Shown in pieces: positions 12,870 through 27,560 of a DNA stretch of 64,000 bases. This stretch comes from Epiperipatus broadwayi (Eukaryota; Onychophora; Udeonychophora; Euonychophora; Peripatidae). The position numbers and the translations under genes were made by a program. The stretch is taken from contig JAQFVV010000205.1 of assembly GCA_028023455.1 (NCBI GenBank), positions 248,001 through 312,000 of the forward strand, given 5' to 3'. The notes beneath the pieces were generated by a model. It was given only the letters and a program-made list of their open reading frames with translations. It made no database searches and was not told the origin of the DNA. Numbering within the stretch: the first letter of the stretch is position 1; each line of letters opens with the position of its first letter.

Positions 12870-13090
12870 CCCATTTAGCAAGTGCTTTGAAATATTTTTT
12901 TTGCTATTTTTTTTTGATTGTCCATGTTTTAGATCCATATATTAGCACACTTTGGAAAAAAATATACGATCACCATTTTTCTCAATCTAACAATTTATGT
13001 ATATATTGTTAAAAGTCTGTCAGACATATGACATTCTGATGTAGTAATATGCCTAATATTTCTCAGGATCTTAGGTTCAAATCTAAAGTG
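12870..13090 (-). pseudogene. Weak LINE reverse-transcriptase relic
   Basis: On the minus strand, around 12905-12955, a frame reads LIYGSKTWTIKKK. This resembles the 'YG.ETWT' segment downstream of the reverse-transcriptase active site in RTE-like LINEs. Flanking frames are broken by many stops. Only this short motif supports the call. Confidence 0.3.
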
Positions 13091-13979
13091 AGTCACAATT
13101 TTTTAGATAGAATTTTTCAATTTTTTTAACTTATTGCAAAAAAATTTTGAATATTGCAGCTAGAAGACCAAGTGAGTATTTATGTTAATAATGCTTAAAG
13201 TTCATCACATTGACTGTTACATATATTTGGCTTATAAATATCTATCATTATAAATATATATATTTCTGAACCAAATGTTTATTTTTAAATAAGCTAAGAA
13301 ATTAAACACTGAATCTTTATATCAAATATTATAGCTTGACTTTCTATGTAAATACTGTGATTTCATAATAGTTGTTTTTAAAATTTGAATACATTCACAA
13401 TCAGATACACCCATATATGATATTAAATATTTTAAATGTAAATCAGAAATGTTTCACAATGGGAAAACTCTGTTTGTCAGCTTATGGGTCATCTTACAAA
13501 GGGTTAATGTCATTTTTATGTAACTTAATACATAGTGAAGGTCTACCATGATGGAAAGATTATAAACTTAAGACCCCTTTAAAGATTTATAGCTTAAGCA
13601 TGGCTTTTGACCAAGCCAGTCATATTCATATGGGTGTATATTCATAGTATTAATATGGGTGTATAGAAGAGATGTATGTATATTTGAGTGCCAATATATA
13701 CAAGATTTAAAAACAACTACATACAATCCCAATATTTACATAATAAATCAGGCTATTACATTTACAATGATTCAGATGCTTTCTCATCTAAAAAATTTAA
13801 AAGTTTGTTTTATAAATTTATTAAAACTTTCTCTCCATCATATCAATAATGGTATTTGAAAAAGATAAATAATTCACCAAGAAACATTTCCTGCTGTTAA
13901 GTATTTCATCTTTTTATTTTAATTACAATACCAATATATATATATTAATGTCTAACTGAGTTTAAAATTTATATTTAGC

Positions 13980-14110
13980 CTAGGAATGATATGATTATCT
14001 CCAGATTAATAAATGGTTAATAATAATTATTAATACATTTATCTAAAGTAGATGGTGTCAAAGTTGTAGGTACATAAAGTTTGACACCTGTAAATCAAGT
14101 GTAATAATAT
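13980..14110 (+). repeat. Fragment of hammerhead repeat family 1 (5' head)
   Basis: It matches the head that precedes the ribozyme in other copies: 'gattatctccag', 'aataaatggtt', then 'gatggtgtcaaagttgt' and 'tttgacacctgtaaatc'. It stops before the ribozyme core. Confidence 0.5.
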
Positions 14111-14242
14111 ATGCTTAGTAAGAGGAGTTAAGAGGAGTTAGAATGATTTTATTCTTAAGTGATTCAATAGCTTATGAGATTATGGAAGTGCAGTTTAGGA
14201 ATGCTGGAAATTAATTTGATATCTGTGTCAACATCTATCTGT

Positions 14243-14600
14243 TTATTGACTTTTTTGATAATTTTGAGTTGGTTTATTGAGTTTCTGCTAATAAGATGGT
14301 ATGCATGAGAGCAGAGTTTGGCTTTGGGCCTGTGTTCATTGACTTTCTGATGATAACTTGGAGTTGGTTTATTGAGTTTCTGCTAACAAAATGGTGTACA
14401 TGAGAGCAGAGTTTGGCTTTGGGCCTGTGCTCATTGACTTCTCTGATGACAACATGGAGTTGGTTTATTGAGTTTCTGCTAATAAGATGGTGTGCATGTG
14501 AGCAGAGTTGGGCTTTGGGCCTGTGTTTATTGACTTTCTGGTGATAACTTGGAATTGAATTATTGACTTTCTGATAATAAATTGGAGTGGACTTTCTGAT
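14243..14600. repeat. Minisatellite, unit about 95 bp
   Basis: The phrase 'gagttggtttattgagtttc' starts at 14266, 14361 and 14457. Each is followed by 'gagcagagtt' and 'ggctttgggcctgtg'. There are about 3.5 copies, with the last degrading after 14540. No ORF runs through it. Confidence 0.85.
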
Positions 14601-14770
14601 GTTTAGTTTAAGTGTGTGTGAGCAGCTTTTGGCTTTTAGCTTAAATATGTTTTACATCATATCTGGTAATTATTAAAACATATTAGCTTTTGCAATTTAC
14701 ATTAGAGAGTTGATAGATTTTATTCAGTACACATGAATAGAATGTTGAACAACTCTATTTATCGCACATA

Positions 14771-14788
14771 GTGTGTGTGTGCGCGCGT
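14771..14788. repeat. (GT)n(GC)n run
   Basis: A short GT run passing into GCGCGC. It is one of the few CpG clusters in this part of the window. Confidence 0.8.
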
Positions 14789-15120
14789 CATCTATAATCC
14801 ATTAAATATAATGCCTAAAAAAAACCCAGCTTTACCGTCCAATTCATTAAATATAATGATAGGGAAAAAAACAACCACTTTTTCTTGCAACGTAATTAGA
14901 AATAAATACACATAAGAGCAATTCATAAATTCAACAGCTTTCAGCATTAGAAGTTATTTTTTTACAGGTAGCTGAAGAATTCCCAGGTAAGCTCATAAGT
15001 TCTTCGCATCTTCAGAGTAAAGCAAATTTAAAATAAATCGATCAGTGAGTATCAGTGTGTTTATCTCACATTCACACACAAACATTTTTGAAATATGAAA
15101 TAATTATATAATCGCTTGTT

Positions 15121-15140
15121 TGGGGGGGGGGGGAGGGGGG
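15121..15140. repeat. Poly-G tract
   Basis: A G tract interrupted by a single A. Such runs are error-prone in assembly and can form quadruplexes. Confidence 0.8.
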
Positions 15141-15312
15141 TATATCAAGCATGCGAACATGCCGATCTTTTAATTCTGTCTATTTAGAATTGATAGAAAA
15201 AAAATTTTTTTTTGTCAAATAAAGTATATTTATATAATGTTTGTCTTTGAAAAGAGCCTCTGCACCAAAAATCTATTAAGATTATAATTAATGTTCTTGA
15301 TATTTTCTCTGT

Positions 15313-16150
15313 TACATAAATAAATAAATACATAAATGGATGGATTGATGAATGAATATATAGAAAAATAGATCGATAGAATAGATAGGGAAACAAATAG
15401 ATAAATGAATGGATAGATAAATCGGTATGCCAATAGATAAATAAATAGGTATAAATAAATGGTAGATGAATAAATAGATAGATAGGTGGACAAATGGATG
15501 AAAGAATCAATTGTTAGATAGAATAGATAGGTTAATAAACGATTGGATGGATAGATAGATAGATAGTAAGATGGATAAATAGATAAATATAGATAGGTGG
15601 GTGGATGGATAGATAGATGGTAATTGAACAAATAGATGGGTGGATGAATGGATAAATGAATTAATTGATTGAATAGATAGTAGATAAATGGATGGATAAG
15701 TATATAGTAATATGGATGGATAGATATAGATAGATGGATAAAGAGATGATTGAATGGGTATATAGGTGCTAGATGAATAAATAAATAAATAGGTGGATAA
15801 TTGGATAAATTGATAGAATAGATGGGTTGATAAATAATTGGTTGTATAGGTAGATAGTAAGGTGGATGGATAAATGAATATAGATAGGTGGATAGATGGA
15901 TGGATTGGTAGATAGATCGATTGATAGATGAAGTAGATAGTTAACTATATAAATAGATGTATAAATAAAAAATGAATGAACTGATATATAGATGGATGAA
16001 GATATAATAGGAATAGACAGATAGATAAATGAATGGATATATAAATGAATGACTAGGTAGATGAAAGAGTTAATGGATAGATGAATAGAAAGGTAGATAG
16101 ATTGATAAATAAGTAAATATATTAATCAATCAATTAATAGATATAAAGAC
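15313..16150. repeat. Degenerate GATA/GATG/AATA tetranucleotide array
   Basis: More than 800 bp made almost wholly of diverged 4-bp units (GATA, GATG, GGTA, AATA). It reads as an old GATA array that has accumulated substitutions. The long minus-strand frames rich in Tyr, Ile and Ser are a by-product of the period and not genes. Confidence 0.85.
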
Positions 16151-17218
16151 AAACAGATATAAAAAAGCATCATTAAAATAGTTCATTTCAAAACAAAAAC
16201 TTCTCTAACAGTCACTCATAAAGGAAGTAAAGGAGAGCCTTACTCATAAAGCACATTACTTGTTAAGAGATAAAAAATTTGTCTGTTCTCCTTTATGCCA
16301 AGAATCTCCATTTATATATTTATAACCAATACTGGATAATCAGATGATATGGCTAGGATATGGTTGCCTGAAATAGATTTAAATCATTTTTATACATTAT
16401 TAACATGCATTTAAATATAATCCAAGTGCTTTTCAAAACATTGATCCTCCAGATAAGCCACCAATGCATAAGCTGCATTCAAGGCTGGAACACCCACATA
16501 TTTTATTCCACTTAAACAGCCTTTTTAACAAACAGAATCTTTGGTGAATACTTTTTATATTTCAGCAACCATATTGCTAAATAATATTTATTTACAGAAT
16601 TCATTAAAAATTAGTTTCCAAATGCGTTGTTACCATAAATTATGCCCAGTATAATTTGGATAGTGGTAGAAAAACAGATTTTAAAAAAGGCTCAAGAACT
16701 ATGAATCATAACCTAACTCTATCATTTTTGGTATTCAAACTTATGTTTTCCAAGCAATAAATCATTTCATTATTATTAATTTCGTTATTTAAAAATTACG
16801 CGTATCTGCGCAAGATGTTTACTGTATAATAGTATTTAAACTAATAATTAAGAGAATTCTTTTTTTCACGTGAATAGATCTGAAAAGAAGTATTATAATT
16901 GTTTAAAAGATTTTTTTATGCTTTGCATTAATTATTAAACATTGTTGATCAAATCAGATTTGACCGAAATTTTCAGATTGAAAATGACATCTGGAATTTA
17001 AATTCTGAGAAAATTCTTTTTGATATTTCTTAGTCTGTTAGCTTTTAAATAATGTTATAATTAACAACTCTTAAATTGGATATTCTATTTGTTTAAAAAT
17101 ATTTTCTCATTATATAAATATAATTAGATATAGAAAGTAGTTAAATTATTTCATGTGTTTATATTTAATTAAAAAAGAAGATATATTAATCTTTAAATGA
17201 GATTTAAAGTTTATATCT
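16151..17218. other. AT-rich sequence, nothing recognised
   Basis: I see no gene or family match. Confidence 0.45.
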
Positions 17219-17400
17219 GAGCTGGGAACGATATGATAATCTCTAATAGAATAAAATATTATTAATAATTATGAATCTATTTATTTGAAGTGGGTAATGT
17301 CAAAGATATGAATGTAAAAAATTTAGACTTCGAATTAAAATATAACAGTTTGATATGAACAAATAATGAAAACATTTATCGGAGATGATAACCTTGGCGA
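17219..17400 (+). repeat. Diverged head of hammerhead repeat family 1
   Basis: It contains 'gatatgataatctct', 'gaagtgggtaatgtcaaag' and 'aaatttagac' in the order of the family head. The expected ribozyme position (about 17385-17435) is too decayed to fold. Confidence 0.35.
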
Positions 17401-17503
17401 GTTGAATAGCGCTAAATCTTGGCAACATTTATCTTTTTTAGACGTCTTTAGTTAATCTGGACATTTATAGGTTTCCAGAAGTTGACGCACTGATAACAGC
17501 CAA

Positions 17504-17527
17504 TAATAATAATGATAATAATAATAA
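17504..17527. repeat. Short (AAT)n microsatellite
   Basis: AAT units interrupted by one GAT. Confidence 0.85.
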
Positions 17528-18710
17528 ATGTAAACACAAGGAATTTTCATTCGCAAAAAATATGGAAATAAATAGTATTTAATAAGTAGCAGTATAACCT
17601 AAATGCATTTTTGGTGCCAAGCACCCTTGTCAAAAGCAATAGATATAAAATTTAAAAAATAATAATTAAAAACTATTACACATCAAACCCCAACATGTTA
17701 ATTATAAAGTTGCCCGTCTAATTGTGCATGTATGAAACAATACTCAACTAAACACGATTAGACTTTCTAGTTATTATGAAGTTACCATTAGAAAGAAATC
17801 AAACCTCTTTAATTTTACATTTCCTATCATTGCGACAACTACAAACCACTTTTATTTCACTAGGATTAAAAATGAATCAAAATAAATGCTCATGCACCAA
17901 AAACACTGTGGACATTAAAGAATCCAATTGAGCTTTCCTGTAGCAATACACATGCTGTTTAAGCCTAATATTATTATTTGCTCTGGATTCATCATAATAA
18001 ACATAAGGATGATTATGTTCCTGACATTTAAGGACATTCCTTAAGATAGCCTCTATTACCATTGTTAATTAGATGATTTATTATAGTAGGTGACCAAAAA
18101 CATACATCATATTTTTTATCATATAATTTTTTCATATTCAAAGATATAGAAGATGTATAAGGTGTGTGTGTAAGATTTAAAATCAATAATTTGATTACTA
18201 TTAAACTTTATCATTAAAATGCTCAACATGTTTAAATAAAGTATATTTATAGTAACCCATCTCTATTAACTCAGAAATATACTTATGAATACTATCTTTT
18301 TTTTCTGACTCAAAGTTACACAAGTTATGGTATTTATATTTTGTTGATGAATGTAAAATTTTCAGATGCATCTATTCTATACAACACTGCATCTTACTTG
18401 AAACAAATATAGGCAACTTTTACAAATGGAATGAGAAGAATAGAAATATGAGCAAGTGCTCCACTGATTCACATATTTCAAATTTTACCAGCAAAGAGAT
18501 TTTGAGATACATATTTTCATGTAACAGTCAGCAAAGCACAGGAGATATTTATTTATATAGAAATGTGTATGATTCTTAAACTCTTTATGTGCTTGGCACT
18601 CCACTCTTGGAATAGGGATTAGTTATATCAAATCCACATCCAAGATATATATGAACCAATCCAGTTGCTGTTAGCAAATTCTCAAGATTCAGGAATTTAA
18701 ATAATGGTAA
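17528..18710. other. AT-rich sequence, nothing recognised
   Basis: No coding region or family match is seen. A short GT run is near 18162-18170. Confidence 0.45.
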
Positions 18711-19160
<450 letters not shown>

Positions 19161-19829
19161 TTGGGGAAAAAGACGTTAAATATTTGCATCAAATGATCTG
19201 TGAAAATATGATTATCTCTAGTGTTCACCCCAAGTTATGAATCATGGTATAACATTCTAAAAATCACTGACATAATAATTTCAACTGAACTCCCCAAGTA
19301 ATAAGTGCAAAATGAGAACTTTCAAGAAGGCCCTGATGCTCCTTCAATTTTTGGTTACTCGTAGCACTATTTTGTCTTCATTTTGATGGCAGAAATGGTA
19401 TTGAGTTATTAGTTGAAAAAAATCTGAAGAAGGCAAGTCTGCAATCAAAATAAATTACAAAGGATTCAAGCTGTGCCTGCAAGGAAGGGGTCTGATTGGT
19501 AGAGAGCATCTGCAAGGGTAATTATACACTCAGTTGTTTTGTGCTTAGCAATCGGCAAAAAATTTTATTTACATATTTTTAATTATTTTTACATAATATT
19601 TATATAACATTATTTGAAAACAAAAATATATATGACTGCAATTTGATTTTATTTGAATATGTTTTGTTTTTAAAAATGTAAATCAAATCTTGTCAGATTA
19701 ATACTCTCAAATTTTCACCTCTGCTTCTTCTACCAGAATATATAACAAAGATTTTATAAAATATGATACTTTTAATCTTGATTTTAATCAATTTTCTAAA
19801 GTCATCATTAAAAATCAATTTTGATATTT
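19161..19829. other. AT-rich sequence, nothing recognised
   Basis: No gene or family match is seen. Confidence 0.4.
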
Positions 19830-20140
19830 TCAGATCTGGTGCTCAAACGTCTTATGAAGTTCTGAGCAATAAAGCCATAAGCCTTTTTGCTCTGCATGGA
19901 TTAACACAGTGAATAGAATATTTGATTTGGATTAAGAGATACCAGAATTGATTTTGGCAGCTCAAACTTCTTAAGCATGCTTGAGCAATAAAGCCATTAG
20001 CATTTTTTAACCTTGCATTCTTTGGCCCAGTGGTAGAGCATTTGACTTGGGATTAAGAAGTCATATGATTTATTTTGGTGCTGTAAGTTCTGGCGCTCAA
20101 ACTTCTTATGAACTATGGAACAATAAAGCCATATGATTTT
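19830..20140 (+). repeat. SINE-like cluster with tRNA-like segment
   Basis: The phrase 'caataaagccat' occurs three times (near 19866, 19986 and 20119), each after 'ctcaaac' and 'cttatgaa' or a close variant. A tRNA-like stretch, 'ccagtggtagagcatttgac', lies near 20030. This looks like two or three diverged, partly tandem tRNA-derived SINEs. Confidence 0.45.
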
Positions 20141-20379
20141 TTATCATCAGGCTCTAAATCCTGCAAATTATGAACAACTCAGAAGCTCATTTCTAAAGCT
20201 GATATTGCAGAGTCGATGTTTAGAATCAATGTATAAACTCTAATAAAATAGAATACATTAAAATATCACATGACCAACTAGTTATAACATCACCTTTGCT
20301 TACATCTTGCTATTTATTAGCATCATCTTCTATTCTTAATACTTTTACACCATCTAACATAAGATTTAGTAATCATTAG

Positions 20380-20605
20380 ATACCAGAAGGAAGCCTGTAA
20401 TAAATCTTTATTCAGGGCATTAGATTCAAAAGTCAAATGCCTACAAATACAAAATGCTTCTCATTAATAAAAACCATAAACTAGAAACTAATCTGGGATA
20501 TTTAGATATGACAGCCCTGGATACGATTTAATAAGCACTACCATTTGACATTCGTTCATTACTAAATCCAACACTAGATAGCATAAAAGTGGTGTGTTTA
20601 GGAGA
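20380..20605. mobile_element. Foldback family 2 relic
   Basis: It contains the family landmarks 'aataaatctttattcagggc', 'aaccataaactagaaactaa' followed by 'tctggga', and a right end with 'aacactagatagcat'. The hammerhead-like core is degraded (CATTAATAA where other copies read CACTGATGA). Confidence 0.5.
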
Positions 20606-20809
20606 TAATGTTAAAGGTAATAATTTATTGTACTTAACAAAATTTATAATAAACTATATCCCTAGGGTTATTTTAATTATATCTCACAAAAAATTATTTA
20701 TTTTATTATACTTTTTTAAAGATTCAAAATATTTTGAAAGATCTAAAATCCCTCCTTCTCCATACATATATACGATTATTTAAATTATTTAGATTTTGTA
20801 AATAATCAA

Positions 20810-21960
20810 TGGACTTTTTCAGAAGAAGAAATAAAGGTTAATAATCATGTAATAAAAAAAGCTGACAACTATAAATACTTTGCTTAGATTATTAATACAG
20901 ATAGAAACATAATGGATAAAATTAATCATAGTATATACAAGGTTGTATAGGATATAAACAATGAGGATTGCCAATCCCTCTACAAGCTTTATGATAAATG
21001 CTTAGCCAGAGCCAGCACTTAAAATATCTCTGTCAGGAACCTCTCCCCAAACCCCTGACCATGGTTTTGTGCTCTGGCACTCCTTAGATCTAGTGTCCGA
21101 ACCTACCCTGACACCTCTCCGAGGAGTGCCAGAGCATGAAACCATGGTCAGGGGTTTGGGGAGGGGTTCCTGACAGAGATGTTTTAAGTGCTCGCTCTGG
21201 CTAAGCATTTATTATAAAGCTTGTAGAGGAATTGGCAATCCTCATTGTTTATAACTTTCAAGCTTAAGAGATAGGGTCATGTGATATATGACTCTTATTT
21301 TGACTATTTCTATATAGGATATGTTTTTATTTATTCTGTATATTGTTACATTACTTTGCTAAATTCAGTATTGTCATATTTACTTCCATTTTAGAACACT
21401 GGATAGCAATCTATCTGCATTAATTGATTAACATTTGGGAAAGGCACAAAACTATGTATGAAAAATTCTTTTTATGTATATATATATTTATATAGCTGTT
21501 ATATATAATACTTTTGCTATTTATTAAAATTAAACTTATGTGGAGTGCTTTTGGCTGAAATAATGTTGTATTAAAAGGAAATATGTCTGCTTGAAAACGT
21601 TTTTAGTGAATGTGTATTACCAGTTTTACATATGGATCTGAGACTTAGATACATAACAGAAAACTAAAAATAAAATATAGGGATGAAAGAACAAACAGGT
21701 GCAAGTGACATCATTAAAAATATTGAGAGATTAAATACAGCTGAAATGGATATATGGTTGGAAGAGATGATGAGATGTATAATTGAAGTTTTAAATTCAA
21801 TCCCAAAAGACTGTTAAATACCTAACAAGAGATCTATGAAATGAATAAATGAACTAAGAAAGTTTGTTGATGTGACATAGAGAAGAGAGGCTGTAATTCA
21901 GAAGAACTAGGTTAAACTTGAAGATGGATAGATGTAAATAATGTAAAGAAGATAACATAT
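20810..21960 (+). pseudogene. RTE-type LINE reverse-transcriptase relic, interrupted
   Basis: The first part (20810-20945) matches the region after the RT active site, with frame pieces such as 'DNYKYF' and 'IINTDRNIMDKINH'. The second part (21560-21960) matches the C-terminal tail, with 'REQTGASDIIKNIERL' followed by degraded 'W', 'IPKDC' and 'REE' blocks. Stops and frameshifts are frequent. A foldback insertion (20953-21252) and about 300 bp of other sequence separate the parts. The same layout is seen in the relics at 25037-26455 and 53449-54250. Confidence 0.7.
20953..21252. mobile_element. Young foldback element with GC-rich arms
   Basis: The left arm (20953-21084) and right arm (21122-21252) are about 130 bp each and nearly perfect reverse complements, around a 37-bp spacer. 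The arms include 'aatgaggattgccaatccct', 'cttagccagagc' and 'aaacccctgaccatggttt'. The high identity between arms and the inner GC content contrast with the decayed LINE it interrupts, so insertion was later. No ORF for a transposase is present. Confidence 0.8.
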
Positions 21961-23204
21961 AAATCAGAAATATTGGGATAAAATCAAAAATCTTTATAAA
22001 ATTCAAAGGCTAGTAATGTTTATTTTATTTTATCTTATTAATTGTCTTTTACAAACCTATGAATAACATTTTTTACTTATGCATTTTAAAACACTAATAT
22101 GATACATTTTTTTCATAATTTACCATTTTAAATTTTAGTTTGCTTTTTAGATAACTTCCTAAGTTTACTATTTAGTTATAGCTATGGCTAATATACAGGA
22201 TACATATAAATAATAAACCACTTCACAAACTTATTTCTATGCAATTATTTAATAATTTTTATACTTTCTATTTTGACTGTATCATATTCTTCTTCAGAGC
22301 TATAACTATACAAATAAAAACATACAGGCATAGCCTTAATGCTTAAATAAACCAATAAATTATCAGCCATTTCCTGCCTAATTGTAGTGTTTCCTTGACA
22401 ACATGTTTTTGATATTCTGTTTGTTTTAAGTATAAGGGTTATACTATTGTAATTAATATATGATAACCATATAGCTGTTAGCATTTATAGGTTAAAAAAT
22501 ATATATTATTAATCTATACACATATATCAACTATATATATATACAATGCAACATACATTATTATGTCCTATATATATATATAATTTTGAAAATTATCTAT
22601 AGACTGATAATATAATACAATTATGTATTTGAATATTTGCAGATCTGAAAAAGACTATTGTACAATCAAAACTGTAAGCAAAGACAATAAAAAAAACTGT
22701 GTGGATTTTACAGCTATTAGCAATGAAAAAACTGTGAAGTGGATAATTTTATAAATATGACCAAAATAATATGCTTGTTATAATATGACATGAGACATGA
22801 CTGTTTCAACCTGTGGTGCCTATATCTTTGTCATTTGGAATTAAAATGTATTTTAAAAAATATATATTATTAAATATAAGTAAGTGCTTAATGCAGTAAT
22901 AGATAAAAATATTATCATTAATATATTAAATCACTGCCTGTAATTGTTTAATCTAAATCATATTTTATTATCTACATGCTATTTAGTGTTCAATATAGGT
23001 GAAGGTATAAAGTTATCTTAAATATGAGATTTGCCAAAATTTTACAGTTACCTGGTTAAAAGTCTGTGAGATTCATCTTAAAAAATTAGCAACAAATTAA
23101 CTGACAAATCAAAAAATTTCACTTATATAAAAAATAGAATTATAATTGAAGTGTGTACATTCATAAAAAGCAAATCAATTGCTTTTATTTTAGTTCTGTC
23201 ATCT
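21961..23204. other. AT-rich sequence with short TA runs
   Basis: Several TA dinucleotide stretches lie at 22495-22585. A segment near 22642-22720 reads 'ctgaaaaagactattgtac' and then 'actgtgtggattttacag', which looks like a repeat 3' tail, but I cannot assign it to a family in this window. Confidence 0.35.
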
Positions 23205-23480
23205 AGTGTAAGCTTCAGTAGTCAATAAATGTCAGATAGTAGTGCTTAAAAAATCCCTATCCAATTCTGTCTAATCTATATCCCCAGACTATTTTCTAGC
23301 TTATGGTTTTCAATAGTAGGAATTTTGGATCTGGATTGAGACTATCTAGATTTGGGATTCCATAGTGAGAAGTTTAGGACCTAGATATAATATATTTGAA
23401 TTTTGGACCTAATGCACTTTTTCTTCAGAAATATCATTTACATTTTTTTTACTATTGAATCATCAGACTGATAGTCAAAA
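23205..23480. mobile_element. Foldback family 2 relic (left-arm type)
   Basis: It holds 'catctagtgtaagcttcagt', 'agtcaataaatg', 'ccccagactattttctagct' and 'tatggttttca' in the family order. The hammerhead-like motif on the minus strand is degraded. Confidence 0.45.
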
Positions 23481-24409
23481 GCATATAGATATTTTGAATG
23501 TGAGCCAACTTGCTTCTGTAGGTATATAGATCTAACTACAGTTAAATATCTATATACTTTAGTGTTCTAACTGGAGACATATATATTTAACCAATAAACA
23601 TCACATGATCATTTTGACATGTAGATATATATATATTTCTTGGCCAGAACTGTTATAACATCAACAAAACAATTATTAAACACTATCATCTAGCATCTAT
23701 TGATTACTTAAGCTTCCACAAATTGGCAGAACTGGAGTAGGAGAAATAGATTTGCTATTTCAACAAAAATATTTATAGAGAGGTCATGTGATGTTTTGTT
23801 GATATGCAAGTTATTGCTGTGCATAGTTTAGAAATCAAGTGATAGATTCAGTGATAAAATTTCTAAGATTGATTCTCAGTATAAGTAACAAATAAACAAT
23901 TAACTGAATGAAATTTTTTTCAATATGATATTCAAATATCATATGACCTTTTAAGCAACTTAAAAAAAATTATTTCAGTCACTTAAATGGGGAAAGTGTG
24001 TGGAACCTGATTCTAAAAATGCTCTATATCAACCTTATAAAATTTTCACAAAGGTTTTTATTTAAAATAATTACATAGAGAAGATAACTTCATTCTTAAC
24101 AATTTGCGACTGCCATTTTTTTTCTTTGTGTAACAAAAATCTTTTGCTGATTCAGTATCATGTGACTTTAGGATGGATCCATAAGAAATATTTCTATAAT
24201 GTGATGAATATACATTTACAACTGTAATGTTTGTCCAACAGTTTGTAATAATGGATTTTATTTGTGATTATACTACATTGGACTATAGTTTTAATTGTTA
24301 AATAATTTTAGAAAAAAATTTGCTTAACATTTTACAAATAAATTCAACTGCTAGCAATAAAATACAGATTAATATATAACATGACATTTTCATGTGGTAT
24401 TATTCTCTT

Positions 24410-24690
24410 TTCTTCCTCGAGTGTTGCTAACCTGACCAGCAACAGTACTAATATAAGAATAGAACCTGGGATTTTTACTTTCATAGATATTGAATTTAAA
24501 GTGATCCTCTAACCAATTAGCTGGTTAGAATATCACTTTAAATTCAGCTTTCACAAATATAAAGGTCATAAATTAAATTTCCAAGTAAGTATTGTCAGAA
24601 TGTCATTTTTCAATAAAGCTTACTGGATTGATTCTCATGCTATTAATGTTACTAGTCAAGCTAACAACATCTGAATAAGAGAAACCACTA
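24410..24690. repeat. Two divergently oriented tRNA-derived SINEs, family B
   Basis: Around a centre near 24522 the sequence is an inverted repeat (24490-24518 against 24526-24545). Read outward each way, it gives 'ctggttaga..atcactttaaa' (box-A-like) and, on the minus arm, a box-B-like 'caggttctattc'. The tail 'ttagtactgttgctggtcag' recurs at 44670-44830 and 56885-57000. The head resembles the D-arm and anticodon-stem region of a tRNA. Confidence 0.5.
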
Positions 24691-24749
24691 AACATCACAT
24701 GATTACCATTTCTTATGCTTGCTCATAACTTTTATTAAAACAGGCTAAA

Positions 24750-24975
24750 CTCTCCATACAGTAGTGCCACTCAGTGCAAGCCAGAATAATCAATGGTGCA
24801 GTGCTCTCAGATCCAAGACTTCTCATTGATGAAAGCCACAGGCTAGAAACTACACTAGGGATATTGGATGAGTAGGCACTAGATAGGGGTTTTATGCACA
24901 AGCCTTCTGGCATCCATTGATTACTCTGGCTTGCATTGAGTGGTGCAACTGTATGGAGAGTTTTGCCTGTTTTAA
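24750..24975. mobile_element. Foldback family 2, full short copy
   Basis: The arms run from 'aaaacaggctaaactctcca' at the left to its near inverse at the right. A hammerhead-like motif lies at about 24819-24863 on the plus strand, with TTGATGA for CTGATGA and an intact GAAA. The inner segment carries 'gatattggatgagtaggcac', shared with the copies at 27785 and 35120. It ends about 60 bp before recognisable LINE sequence. Confidence 0.7.
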
Positions 24976-25036
24976 TCTGAAGAGAGGCGAATAATACCAC
25001 TTGAAATGCTATGGTTACATATTAACCTGAGTATTA

Positions 25037-26455
<1,419 letters not shown>

Positions 26456-27055
26456 GTTATTACTAACAGTTGAATATATTTAGAAATTTTAAATAAAGTT
26501 TGAATTTTTCTAAAACATTTCACAATTAAAACTAGGTGATGGACTTAGTCCAAAATATAATTACAAATTTGCAATTATTTAAAATTTAATAATTTTTATT
26601 CTAAAATCAAAATTGGTATAATAGATGTGAGAATTGGATTTTGAATTAAATTCTTGCCGTAAATTTTACTTTTTAATTTTTTTATCTTTTTAATCTACAT
26701 AATTTGAAAGAATTTTTAAAATCTTTCCTTTTTATGTTTTTAAAAACTTCGATTCTTTGAAATTTGTTCATTAGCTAACTATTCTTATTTTAATTATCTT
26801 TTATATAATTTATTCAGTTTTCATTCTTTACTTTTTATTATTTAATTAAATCAATTCAGTTCACAATTTTATTATCGCTTAATCTAATAATAATAAATGT
26901 TTATTACGTGCATAGCTTGAGTATTTTATAAATGTGTGTGTGCGCGTGTTTTTAAATCAAATAATTTATTGCATAGGAGGACATAAGAAGTTTGGGCATC
27001 GGTGCATAAATTTCTTATGTATTTCTATCCTATAAATCATTTCTTTTTTAAAACA
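26456..27055. other. AT-rich sequence, nothing recognised
   Basis: No gene is seen. A fragment at about 26960-27010 ('aggaggacataagaagtttg') resembles SINE family A. A short GT/GC run is at 26934-26950. Confidence 0.4.
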
Positions 27056-27059
27056 AATT

Positions 27060-27560
27060 TTAAAACAGAGGTATCCAATCTTTTAGCATCTCTGGGCCAT
27101 ATTGGAAAAAAAAGAGTTGACTTGGCCACATATTAAATATACAAATATTACCAAAAGATGATAAGCAAAAAAAAAAAAAGATTGCATAATTTTCGTGATA
27201 TATATCACTACAGATAAGCAAAAAAGTCCTTAACCTAATTAGGTATCGACCCACGATTCTTTTAAAATTGTCTAGCAGATTCCAAGTTTGTGATCACAGA
27301 TATAGAAAATGTTCGTATCTAAATAATTAAACATCGCTGACATATATATATATATTATAAAAGAGAAAACAGAAAATTATATGAGGAAACAGAAAATTAT
27401 ATGCCATTGTATTTGAACATATACCTACTTAGGTTTATTTAAATCATAGTGCTACAAATAATTTCAAAAAAATCTCATAATGTTGTAAATAAGTTTATGA
27501 TTTTGCATTGGACCACATGCGTGGTTGTCCTAGTTCACATGTGATTCTCAGAATACTGGC
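27060..27560. mobile_element. Two pieces of a possible DNA-transposon end
   Basis: 27060-27230 has 'ggtatccaatcttttagcat' and 'ctctgggccatattgg'. 27455-27560 has 'aaaaaaatctcataatgttg', 'agtttatgattttgcattgg' and 'accacatg'. From memory, this order (confused 'CTGGGCCACATTGG' text, A-rich middle, 'CTCATAATG' block) recurs as a non-coding repeat in several animal genomes, probably a DNA transposon. The pieces are separated by about 220 bp of unrelated sequence. I do not name a family. Confidence 0.3.

Noticed and set aside
15184-15631. Tyr/Ile/Ser-rich minus-strand frames
   Set aside because: They come from a degenerate GATA-like array.
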